30,807 bases of DNA, from contig DHVO01000232.1 of NCBI GenBank assembly GCA_002412705.1, positions 1 to 30,807 of the forward strand. Direction: 5' to 3'. The stretch is from Bacteroidales bacterium UBA5206 (GTDB lineage: Bacteria > Bacteroidota > Bacteroidia > Bacteroidales > Tenuifilaceae). Below, in pieces: positions 1 through 7,316 of this stretch. The translations under genes and the position numbers were made by a program. A model generated the notes under the pieces. The model had not been told where the DNA came from. It did no database searches and worked only from the letters and a program-made list of their open reading frames with translations. Position 1 is the stretch's first letter, and each line of letters begins with the position of its first letter.

Positions 1-502
1 CATCAATCTTACTCTCTGGGATGTTATATGTTTTGCATATATCACTTTTTGAGTACTCGCTTACCGTGGCAATTCTGTGTGCCTTCTTTGCGAATCGTTT
101 AAAAAAGAAGCGATAATAGCAACGGGCGGTAAAAGGTATGTTCTGAGGGAAATGCTCAAAGTTTATGTCGTGTATTACGGTAACTGCTGGAACCCTTGAT
201 GTTAGAGGTATTTGCCCATCGGTTGAGACAAACAGATCGATGCGATGTCTTTTTAAAAAGCGGGCAACCGCAACCTCAAACCATAGAATCCATAAAAAGG
301 GGTGCCTAGCAGGTGGGAACAGCTTAACAGGGGTTACGTTTGGAGCAAATACAAAATCGTTATCCCATGGTCTATCAAACAAAAGAAAAAACTCATGCTC
401 TGGGTGCTGCTGAACAATGCGCTGCACGGTTTCTTTTGTAAACCAGCCTATTCCTTCAAGTTTGTTCTTAATTAGAAAACGGGTGTTTATGGCAATACGC
501 AT
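1..502 (-). CDS. Glycosyltransferase, GT4-like, N-terminal part (runs off the window)
   Basis: Reading the minus strand from an ATG at 500-502 gives 167 uninterrupted codons to the window edge, beginning MRIAINTRFLIKNKLEGIGW. The N-terminal beta strand followed by a G-rich turn, the predicted first Rossmann fold with the V-I-H-D-I-N-F segment around residues 115-121, and a following A-T-V-S-E-Y-S segment are typical of family 4 (GT-B fold) glycosyltransferases that transfer sugars from nucleotide donors in cell-surface polysaccharide or glycoprotein synthesis. The C-terminal donor-binding domain with the E-x7-E motif lies outside the window, so donor and acceptor cannot be inferred. It is separated from ald by about 150 bases, so it may be a separate transcript. 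No Bacteroidota-type promoter was evident upstream. Family assignment is from overall pattern, not from a search. Confidence 0.8.
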   Translation of the reverse strand, partial: MRIAINTRFLIKNKLEGIGWFTKETVQRIVQQHPEHEFFLLFDRPWDNDFVFAPNVTPVKLFPPARHPFLWILWFEVAVARFLKRHRIDLFVSTDGQIPLTSRVPAVTVIHDINFEHFPQNIPFTARCYYRFFFKRFAKKAHRIATVSEYSKSDICKTYNIPESKID

Positions 503-603
503 GTTCTAGATTTTGCTGGGAAAAATAGCTCTTTTTACTCAAATGTCAAGGTATGGTATGTGTTGAGGTTAAGATGTTTCCAGAGATTGCAATACGGTTA
601 TAG

Positions 604-624
604 GCAGGATGTTAAGCATCTTGC
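604..624 (-). terminator. Weak hairpin downstream of ald
   Basis: An 8-bp imperfect inverted repeat (604-611 and 617-624, one mismatch, 5-nt loop) lies 29 bases downstream of the ald stop codon. It is not followed by a T-run on the minus strand, so it could be a weak or Rho-assisted terminator, an RNA-stabilising hairpin, or chance. Confidence 0.25.
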
Positions 625-652
625 TGAAAGTTAGTTTCATTTACCAAAACAA

Positions 653-1912
653 TTAGAATGCGGCCATAAGTAGATTGATATCTCGCGAGGGGATGCCATA
701 TAAACCGCCTAGGTAGCTATTTGTGAGTATCCCGTTAAAGATGTATATCCCCTGCCTAAACCCAGGATCGTCCTTAACCTGTTGTTTAAGGCCGCCACGT
801 TGACCAACCTCGGCTAGGAGCGGGGCAAAAACGTTGCTCATGGCTATGGATGATGTTCGTGCTACACGCGAGGTGATATTGGGTACACAGTAGTGTATTA
901 CCCCATGCTTAACAAACGATGGCGAGGAGTGCTCCCTTATCTCCGATGTTTCAAAGCATCCGCCCTTATCTATGCTTAGGTCGATTATAACAGAGCCCTT
1001 TTTCATTATTTTAACCAGCTCCTCCGATACAACGTAGGTACCATTGGTCTCCTCCTGGGTGATATTGCCAATAACCACATCGGCAGTACGGAGCACCTTC
1101 TCTAGCACCTGTGGATGGAATATGGAGGTGTAAAGGCGCTGCCCAAGTATGTTTTGTAAATCCATTAGCCGTTTAACGGAGTCATCAAAAACCTTAACGC
1201 TGGCGCCAAGACCCAGCGCTGCTCTGGCTGCAAACTCGCCAGCGGTGCCTGCTCCCAGAATTACCACTTCGGTTGGGGTAATGCCGCTAATACCCCCAAG
1301 CATAACCCCCTTGCCGCCATTAACGTTGCTTAGGTACTCGGCTGCCACTAATACGGATGTGTTACCAGCAATGGAGCTCATTGCGCGTACAATGGGAAGT
1401 GCGCCGTCGTCGTCGCGGATGCTTTCAAAAGCAATGGCCGTAACCCTTTTTTGCATAAGGTTGCGCAGGTACTGTCCCGCTGTGCTGTTTAGGTGTAATG
1501 ATGATACAACGGTTTGGTTCTCGCTAAGCAGCTCTATTTCAGACAGGAGTAGGGGCGATACCTTAAGTATTATCTCGCTTTTATACACCTCCTGCGGTGT
1601 TTGAACAATAAAGCCCCCACGCTCGCTATAATCTTGATCTGAGTAGTGAGTTTTTTTTCCCGCATCCTTCTCTATAATGATCTCGTGGCCTTGCGCCACA
1701 AGCATCTCTACCGCTTCGGGGGTAAGGGGTATTCGACTTTCGGATGGATTACACTCCTTTGGAATTCCAATAACTAGCTTGCGGCTCTTTTTTCCCAGCT
1801 CAAGCATCTCCTCTTGGGGCATTAGTCCTTTTGTAAAAGGGAACTGCGCCGTTGGTGTAACTATTCTACCCATGGTATTAAGGCTAATATTTATTGGCAT
1901 GGAGGCTAGCAA
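653..1912 (-). CDS. ald: Alanine dehydrogenase / PNT-family NAD-dependent dehydrogenase
   Basis: The protein has the AlaDH/PNT architecture. An N-terminal catalytic half starts with V-I-G-I-P-K-E (about residues 47-53) and the R-I-P-L-T-P segment, and carries S-S-L-H-L with the conserved His. A Rossmann NAD-binding domain follows with G-A-G-T-A-G-E-F-A-A-R (about 220-230), then V-I-I-D-L-S-I-D-K-G-G-C-F-E-T. The expected reaction is reversible oxidative deamination of L-alanine to pyruvate and ammonia in the cytoplasm. At 419 residues it is longer than the roughly 370 of Bacillus-type enzymes because of an N-terminal extension of about 40 residues; internal ATGs at codons 5 and 14 are alternative starts. 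It is the last gene of the minus-strand run after tsaE, with a 273-bp repeat-bearing gap, so it may have its own promoter. I am confident of the family, less of the exact substrate. Confidence 0.85.
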   Translation of the reverse strand: MLASMPINISLNTMGRIVTPTAQFPFTKGLMPQEEMLELGKKSRKLVIGIPKECNPSESRIPLTPEAVEMLVAQGHEIIIEKDAGKKTHYSDQDYSERGGFIVQTPQEVYKSEIILKVSPLLLSEIELLSENQTVVSSLHLNSTAGQYLRNLMQKRVTAIAFESIRDDDGALPIVRAMSSIAGNTSVLVAAEYLSNVNGGKGVMLGGISGITPTEVVILGAGTAGEFAARAALGLGASVKVFDDSVKRLMDLQNILGQRLYTSIFHPQVLEKVLRTADVVIGNITQEETNGTYVVSEELVKIMKKGSVIIDLSIDKGGCFETSEIREHSSPSFVKHGVIHYCVPNITSRVARTSSIAMSNVFAPLLAEVGQRGGLKQQVKDDPGFRQGIYIFNGILTNSYLGGLYGIPSRDINLLMAAF

Positions 1913-2080
1913 TACGTCACCAGCTTATGTTCAATCGGTTAAATATACCGCAAATATGGAATAGAAGCAAGTGGCTTCTGGGATGTAAAACGTGAGACGA
2001 GTTAAACGTTAAAGGATTTGCGATGTGCCAGAATCTTGAATACTGGGCATTGGTGTTTAGTTCTCTTAATCTTGAATTTC

Positions 2081-2108
2081 GACATCTGACATCTAACGTC
2101 TAGTGTCT
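2081..2108. repeat. Heptamer tandem array A (four units)
   Basis: Four directly abutting 7-base units are visible: GACATCT, GACATCT, AACGTCT, AGTGTCT. The last three bases (TCT or a close variant) are the most conserved. The array lies in the gap between ald and tsaE, 45 bases from a second heptamer array with a different unit. Its function is unknown. Confidence 0.7.
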
Positions 2109-2152
2109 TAAATCGTTACCTTTTACCCTTAAATATTGAAAATGATTCGACT

Positions 2153-2187
2153 AGCCACCAAACACTAAACACTAAATACTAGCCACT
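2153..2187. repeat. Heptamer tandem array B (five units), abutting the tsaE stop
   Basis: Five abutting 7-base units run AGCCACC, AAACACT, AAACACT, AAATACT, AGCCACT. The outer units resemble each other, as do the inner ones. The last unit overlaps the tsaE stop codon (2186-2188), so in transcript sense the array begins exactly where the gene ends. Slippage-generated intergenic repeats are the simplest explanation. Confidence 0.7.
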
Positions 2188-2608
2188 ATATCCCAGTAAC
2201 CGTTCTGGTTCCATCGGGATTAACGGATATGTGGAGCTTAATAATATTGTCTTCGGGGAGGATATCCTCAACTAGTTCGGGCCACTCTATAAGGCACAAC
2301 GCGTTGTCGCTGTAAAAGTACTCCTCGTAGCCAAAGTCGTAAACCTCCTCTAGCTTGTTAATGCGGTAAAAATCAAAGTGGAAAATGGTTCTATTGCTGG
2401 CATCGCGATACTCGTTAACCAGAGCAAAGGTTGGACTTGCCACGTTATCGGTAACGCCCAAATTTTTACAAATAGCCTTAATTAGCGTGGTTTTTCCTGC
2501 ACCCATGCCCCCATAGAAACAAACTACGTTTTTTGTTCCTATGGCCTTTATAACATCGTTGGCTGCATCGCTAATGCTGTTCAAACTGGTTATTTGCGTA
2601 ATAATCAT
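2186..2608 (-). CDS. tsaE: tRNA t6A37 threonylcarbamoyltransferase complex ATPase TsaE
   Basis: TsaE is the small ATPase that works with TsaB and TsaD to place threonylcarbamoyl on A37 of ANN-decoding tRNAs. The 140-residue length is normal for the family. The P-loop G-G-M-G-A-G-K-T-T is at residues 33-41. It is followed by the conserved S-P-T-F-A-L-V-N-E-Y segment near residue 78, the F-H-F-D-F-Y-R motif near 96, and L-I-E-W-P-E near 130. The start codon overlaps the porX stop in an ATGA arrangement (2605-2608), which indicates translational coupling and fixes the start. Clustering of tsaE with porX and ald is, as I recall, common in Bacteroidota; the functional reason is unknown. Confidence 0.95.
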   Translation of the reverse strand: MIITQITSLNSISDAANDVIKAIGTKNVVCFYGGMGAGKTTLIKAICKNLGVTDNVASPTFALVNEYRDASNRTIFHFDFYRINKLEEVYDFGYEEYFYSDNALCLIEWPELVEDILPEDNIIKLHISVNPDGTRTVTGI

Positions 2609-4164
2609 CGTTGCTCATTGGGTTTTAGCTCAACAAAAGGTACAATCATCTCCTCAAGTGATATGCCTCCGTGTTGAAATGTGTTCTTGTAGTACTTAAC
2701 GTAATGGTTGTAATTATTGGGGTATGCAAAAAAGTCGTTACCTAATGCAAATATAAACGATGAGCTTACATTTGGTTTGGGTAAATGAATTTCTTCTGGC
2801 TTTCGTATCTCAAAAACCTGTTTAGCTTCGTAGTTTAGGTTTTTGCCTAGCTTGTACCTTAGGTTTGTAGATGTGGCGCGGTCGCCAACAACCTTAACGG
2901 CGTTGCTAACTTTTGTGGTGCCGTGGTCGGTGGTAATTATTAGGGTTACATCTTGCTCGGCCGCTGCTTTTAGCAGGGCTAACAGATCTGAGTGTAGAAA
3001 CCACGATTTTGTTAACGATAGGTATGCGGCTTCGTCGCTAGCAAGGTCGCGCATGAACTCAACATCGGTACGGGCATGCGATATAATATCAATAAAGTTG
3101 TAAACCAGTACGGTGAGGTCGTTGGTTAGGATATTTTTAAGGTTATCCATAATTTTTTGACCAGCCTTAATGGTATTGGTTTTTTCGTAATACAGTTTGT
3201 ACTGCTTCCCATAGCGTTGAATTTGCTTCTTAAGAAGCTCCTCTTCGTAAAGGTTTTTTCCTGTCTCCTCCTCATCAAAAATCCACATCTCGGGGTATAA
3301 CTTCTGTATCTCGAGGGGCATTAATCCGCTGAAAATGGCATTGCGAGCGTATTGCGTTGCTGTGGGGAGAATGCTGCAAAAGAGCTCTTCCTTTTCTACT
3401 CGCCAGTAGGGTGTTAGGATTGGCTCTATGGATTTCCACTGGTCGTAACGTAGGTTATCGATAAGGAGCAGCAGCACTTTTTTCCCCGCATCTATCGTTG
3501 GGAATACCTTGCTGCGGAGCAGGCTGGGCGATAGAAGCGGCTTTTCGTCTTCCTTTTTATCGAACCAGGTGGTGTAGTTACGCTTAATAAACTTGCCATA
3601 CTCGTTGTTTGCTTCACTCCATTGCATTTCAAGTACTTGCCCAATGCTAGGATCCGACGATTCGGCAATTTGAATACTCCACGTTACCAGTTTCTTATAA
3701 ATCTCAACCCAATTATCGAAGCTGTTGGCAGAGGCAATTAGCTGCCCTATTACGCCAAACTCTGTTCTGTAGTCGGTTGTAGTTTTTTCGGTAACCAGCT
3801 GCTTGCTGTGTACGTTCTTTTTTATGGCAAGAAGAACCTGTTTGGGGCTAACGGGTTTAATTAGGTAATCGGCAATTTTGGAGCCTATAGCTAAATCCAT
3901 TATGTTCTCCTCCTCGCTCTTGGTTACCATAACAACGGGCAGGGTGGGTTTTATCTCCTTAATAACGGCAAGGGTTTGAAGGCCCGTTAGTCCGGGCATA
4001 TTTTCATCAAGGAAAACCAAATCAAAGTTTTGGTTTTTGATTATATCAATGGCATCGTTGCCGCTATTGGCTGTAGTAAGGGCATAACCCTTTTCCTCTA
4101 GGAAAATAATGTGTGGCCTTAAAAGGTCAATCTCATCGTCAACCCAAAGTATTTGTATGTTCAT
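2605..4164 (-). CDS. porX: PorX-type response regulator with PglZ domain
   Basis: The N-terminus is a CheY-like receiver: acidic pocket D9-D10, phosphoacceptor D53 in the L-D-E-N-M-P-G segment, T-K near residue 82, and Y-L-I-K-P-V near 103. A helical linker follows, and from about residue 225 a PglZ (alkaline-phosphatase superfamily) domain with L-L-I-D-N-L-R-Y-D near 231, T-T-D-H-G-T near 405 and a late H-G-G-I-S-L near 497, which are metal-binding positions in this superfamily. PorX of Porphyromonas gingivalis controls type IX secretion genes with the kinase PorY and the sigma factor SigP, and its PglZ domain was reported to act on oligonucleotides. The 519-residue length fits. No HTH output domain is visible. 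It lies 11 bases downstream of the porW-like gene and overlaps tsaE, so the three are probably cotranscribed. No sensor kinase is present in the window. Confidence 0.93.
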   Translation of the reverse strand: MNIQILWVDDEIDLLRPHIIFLEEKGYALTTANSGNDAIDIIKNQNFDLVFLDENMPGLTGLQTLAVIKEIKPTLPVVMVTKSEEENIMDLAIGSKIADYLIKPVSPKQVLLAIKKNVHSKQLVTEKTTTDYRTEFGVIGQLIASANSFDNWVEIYKKLVTWSIQIAESSDPSIGQVLEMQWSEANNEYGKFIKRNYTTWFDKKEDEKPLLSPSLLRSKVFPTIDAGKKVLLLLIDNLRYDQWKSIEPILTPYWRVEKEELFCSILPTATQYARNAIFSGLMPLEIQKLYPEMWIFDEEETGKNLYEEELLKKQIQRYGKQYKLYYEKTNTIKAGQKIMDNLKNILTNDLTVLVYNFIDIISHARTDVEFMRDLASDEAAYLSLTKSWFLHSDLLALLKAAAEQDVTLIITTDHGTTKVSNAVKVVGDRATSTNLRYKLGKNLNYEAKQVFEIRKPEEIHLPKPNVSSSFIFALGNDFFAYPNNYNHYVKYYKNTFQHGGISLEEMIVPFVELKPNEQR

Positions 4165-4175
4165 TTTAAATGGCT

Positions 4176-6869
4176 TTATCTGTAGTTGTTTTGGAAGAAT
4201 TTGAGGTAATCGGCTATGGATTTGTCTGATTTGAATAGCTCTAGGTTCTCTTTGCTAATTACAAGTAGAACGTAGTCGCTAGGTTTCATTGTTCCCATTA
4301 GCCCTTGTTGTCCCGATGCAAGCCTAAAGTACTCCATAGCCTCCTTATCGGTTTTGAATGAGGTTACGGAAATCATAACCAAGAAATCGTTGAAGGTCTC
4401 GTTGTTAACCGATAGGTCGGCATCAATAAAGTAATCAACATTAAAGGTAATTAAGTTGAACTTTAGCTGATTAATGTTCTGTTCCTTAGGAACAAGTGCA
4501 ATGAATAGGTGCTCCCCCTTAGGTTGCGAATATTCTATTGCTGCTTTTGGTGTATCAGTTTCGGTCTCTTTTGGAGTATCAGTCTCTACCTGTCCCATGG
4601 CTATTTTTAGCTCCTGCTGCTGTAGGTATGCTAAAACGTTATCGGCAACTGTTTTCTCTTCGGAGTTGGGATATTGTCGTCCAAAGCTTTGAAGTGCATC
4701 CCTGAATGTTCTTGTGTCGGCAGTTTTTCCTTTACATAGCGCTATTAGCAGAGCGAATTTGGGCTCAATCTCGGTGCCTTTGTATAAGTTAAGCCCCTCG
4801 TTGGCTTTGCTTTGGGCCATGGCAAACTGGTTTTTGCTGTAGTAGCCATATGCTTCCTGGTATAGCTTGTCCGACTCCTTTTGCTTTTGTTGCAGCTCCT
4901 TAAGGTAGTTGGGGTTGGATAGCATTTGCGCATACTGGCTATTGGGGAACTGCGACAGTATGGTGCCTTTATACCTTGCTGCATCGGCAGCATTATTGGT
5001 AAATAGCGCTATTTGGTATAGGTTGTAGTATGCCTGAAGGGCGTAATCGGTATTGGCAAACCTGTTGGCAAGGTTCTGATAAGCCTTTACTGATGCGGGG
5101 TAGTCCTTTAGGTCGTTTTGGTAAACCTCGCCTACCTTAAGCATCGCCTCAACAATTTTGCTGTTTGATATTTTTACCAACGAGTCGTTAATGGGTAGGT
5201 TTACCAAATAGTACTCTTTGGTTTTATTAGAAAGCTGCTTCTCTGGATTGGCTACAGAATCGGTAACCATTGCAGTGCTATTGGTTTCGGTAAGTACAAC
5301 GCGCTTATTCTTTCGTCGCCAGTTATCCTCCAGTTTTCTACGACCCCACTTCATTTGGAACTCCGACTGGCCATAGCTTAGCGTTGCCTGATTGTAGAAG
5401 TACCACTTGCCCCCCTCATTGGTAGGGTTGTTTTGGTACCGCTGATTTTGTTGGTACTGGATGGCTCTGTCGCGATCCTCTTGCTCTGCAAGGCGTTGCT
5501 TTTCTTCTTCTGCTTGCACCTGTTTTATAAGGTTGGCAATAAGCGCATCCTTTTCGGAGTCGCTCATTTTGGCAACGCGTTGTAGGCTATCCTCCCTTGA
5601 AATGGTGTTAAGGCTCTCAACCAAACGGGTTAGGTAGCGAGTTTTTGCATCCAGTTTTGTGTACTCTGGATGCGTTTCGTCTAGCGCATTAAAGGCGCTG
5701 TCGTAGTATGCTTGTGCCTTTTCGTAGGCTGGTTTGGCAAAGTAGTAATCGGCAAGGGTGAGGTACGATACACCCTTTTGGTTATCGTTTCCTGCGCTGG
5801 ATTTTGCCGATAGCTCATAGTACTCAATGGCTTTGCTCATGTTGTTCTGTGAACGCTCAATGTTACCAAGAGCGTAGTATATTTGGTCTAGGTAGTCGCG
5901 GTTCTTATCGTCCTTGGACATTTTAACCAAGTCCTTACGCATTTTTTCGGCATCGCCAGCAGCCCTAAAGTTCTGGGCAAGGTTAATTTTGGCGTTAAAG
6001 TTCATCTCGTAGGGCGGGTTCATACGCACAACCTTGGAGTATAGCACCGAAGCCTTCTCTTTGTTTCCTAACTGGTGGTGAAGCTGTGCTAGAATAAAGG
6101 TATAGCGTAGCTTATCGTCTTTCTTTTTTGCCAGTTCAAGGCATTTATCAAGAGAAGATATCGCCTCGTTAGTTTGTCCGTTCCTTAGGTAGTATTCGGC
6201 TCTTGTAGCTTGGAGTATGTGGGTAAAAGCGTCGTCCTTTGGTCTTTTGCGGTTGTTCTCAATGGTGCTAAGTTTATCGTTAGCGGCAATAAGGTCGTTG
6301 GAGAGCAACGATACCCTTGCAAGCCAAACCTGTGCCTCGAACCAGTTTCTGGTATTAGGAAACTGGAGCAAAACGTATTCAAGGGTTTTTGTGGCTTCGG
6401 GCAGAGCTCCTTTCCAAACCTGTGACTTACCAATGAGTAGCCAGGCATCGATGGCCCACTTATTATACTCGTTTAGCGAGTAGAACTCTTTATCCTTTGC
6501 TGTTTGCGCTCCTCGCTTACGTTCTGGCTTTGCCGAGATGGAGTGGCGTGTTATAAGGTTGGTGCATTTGGTTATGGCTCTATCCATATCGCCACTAACA
6601 ATGCCAATGGTTTGCTTATCGCCCGACAGGAGTATAGGAAGGGTTTGGGTGTAGTTGTACTTGATACTCTCTTTTGCTCGTTTTTCTCCTCGCTGGTAGC
6701 TTTCGCGGGCATTAAAATAGTAATTGTAATGCGCAGTGAGCTTATGGAAATTACGGCTCACCACGGTGTTCTTTTTTGTTGAGCAGGAAGCTAATGCCGT
6801 ACCTACAACAGCAATGGCTAATATGTATTGTAATGCGTTACTTCTCAATGCGGAAAGATTCTTCATCAA
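4176..6869 (-). CDS. porW: PorW/SprE-like TPR lipoprotein of type IX secretion
   Basis: This is an 897-residue lipoprotein. A hydrophobic segment ends in lipobox L-A-S-C with the acylated Cys at residue 29, so it should be anchored in the outer membrane facing the periplasm. Immediately after comes the block F-H-K-L-T-A-H-Y-N-Y-Y-F-N-A-R-E, typical of the SprE/PorW family, which is required for T9SS secretion and gliding and is thought to link the GldK/N ring to the Sov translocon. Residues about 150-420 and 590-750 contain repeated TPR-like helical pairs, separated by a low-complexity Q/N-rich stretch near 460-490. A C-terminal domain of about 110 residues (from about 785) contains the L-F-I-A-L-V-P motif and a second domain-like repeat pattern. 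The second ATG (codon 2) is an equally good start. Its position directly upstream of porX supports the assignment. The Bacteroidota T9SS name is inferred by family resemblance. Confidence 0.85.
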   Translation of the reverse strand: MMKNLSALRSNALQYILAIAVVGTALASCSTKKNTVVSRNFHKLTAHYNYYFNARESYQRGEKRAKESIKYNYTQTLPILLSGDKQTIGIVSGDMDRAITKCTNLITRHSISAKPERKRGAQTAKDKEFYSLNEYNKWAIDAWLLIGKSQVWKGALPEATKTLEYVLLQFPNTRNWFEAQVWLARVSLLSNDLIAANDKLSTIENNRKRPKDDAFTHILQATRAEYYLRNGQTNEAISSLDKCLELAKKKDDKLRYTFILAQLHHQLGNKEKASVLYSKVVRMNPPYEMNFNAKINLAQNFRAAGDAEKMRKDLVKMSKDDKNRDYLDQIYYALGNIERSQNNMSKAIEYYELSAKSSAGNDNQKGVSYLTLADYYFAKPAYEKAQAYYDSAFNALDETHPEYTKLDAKTRYLTRLVESLNTISREDSLQRVAKMSDSEKDALIANLIKQVQAEEEKQRLAEQEDRDRAIQYQQNQRYQNNPTNEGGKWYFYNQATLSYGQSEFQMKWGRRKLEDNWRRKNKRVVLTETNSTAMVTDSVANPEKQLSNKTKEYYLVNLPINDSLVKISNSKIVEAMLKVGEVYQNDLKDYPASVKAYQNLANRFANTDYALQAYYNLYQIALFTNNAADAARYKGTILSQFPNSQYAQMLSNPNYLKELQQKQKESDKLYQEAYGYYSKNQFAMAQSKANEGLNLYKGTEIEPKFALLIALCKGKTADTRTFRDALQSFGRQYPNSEEKTVADNVLAYLQQQELKIAMGQVETDTPKETETDTPKAAIEYSQPKGEHLFIALVPKEQNINQLKFNLITFNVDYFIDADLSVNNETFNDFLVMISVTSFKTDKEAMEYFRLASGQQGLMGTMKPSDYVLLVISKENLELFKSDKSIADYLKFFQNNYR

Positions 6870-7316
6870 ATAATGTTTATCCTAATACTTTAGTTTTTGC
6901 AACTTTGACCTAAACGTACCTAAACTATAACTAAAAATGGGCTACAATATTTTGTGTTCAAGCACATAAGATATGGGTACAATATTACAAAAATAATAGG
7001 AGTTGAGAGTTGGTAGGAATATTGGTACAAACAATAATTTTCTTTTTAAATGGAGGCAATTTAGAAGCGAACTAAACGATGTAAATAATATTTTTTCTAT
7101 TTTTGATAAGTTTTAAAGGTAGAATAAAAGGGAATATAAAGATAACATTATAAAATACAGATGTAATTTTTATAGGTTTTTGTAGATAGAAGTTGGATAT
7201 ATTATAATGGATGGTTTATTCTCCCCGTATTACTAACTACTTTTCTCCCCGTTTTGTGGCATATTATTAAGTGATAGTTAATGTTTATAAGGTATAATGT
7301 AAAATCAATTATTACG
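6870..7316. other. AT-rich divergent intergenic region
   Basis: This 447-base gap separates the divergent porW-like and Rhs genes and must hold both promoters. I found no exact TTG-N19-TAnnTTTG promoter on either strand. The only distinct structure is a direct repeat at 7219-7252. No ORF or RNA gene is supported. Confidence 0.6.
7219..7252. repeat. Direct repeat TTCTCCCCGT upstream of the Rhs genes
   Basis: Two identical 10-base copies of TTCTCCCCGT (7219-7228 and 7243-7252) lie 24 bases apart, start to start, in otherwise AT-rich DNA, about 65 bases before the Rhs start codon. A near-match to the -7 element, TACTTTTC, sits at 7238-7245 between and partly over the second copy. Two direct half-sites close to two helical turns apart could be an activator or repressor site. 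The function is inference. Confidence 0.4.

Noticed and set aside
165..413. Plus-strand frame of 82 residues
   Set aside because: It lies wholly inside the minus-strand glycosyltransferase, which reads continuously from 502 to the window edge with family-like sequence.
1149..1604. Plus-strand frame of 151 residues antisense to ald
   Set aside because: Composition is S/L/R-rich shadow translation of a well-conserved dehydrogenase.
1951..1958. CAAATATG as a minus-strand -7 element for ald
   Set aside because: Mismatch in the key TA position and no CAA -33 complement at the right distance.
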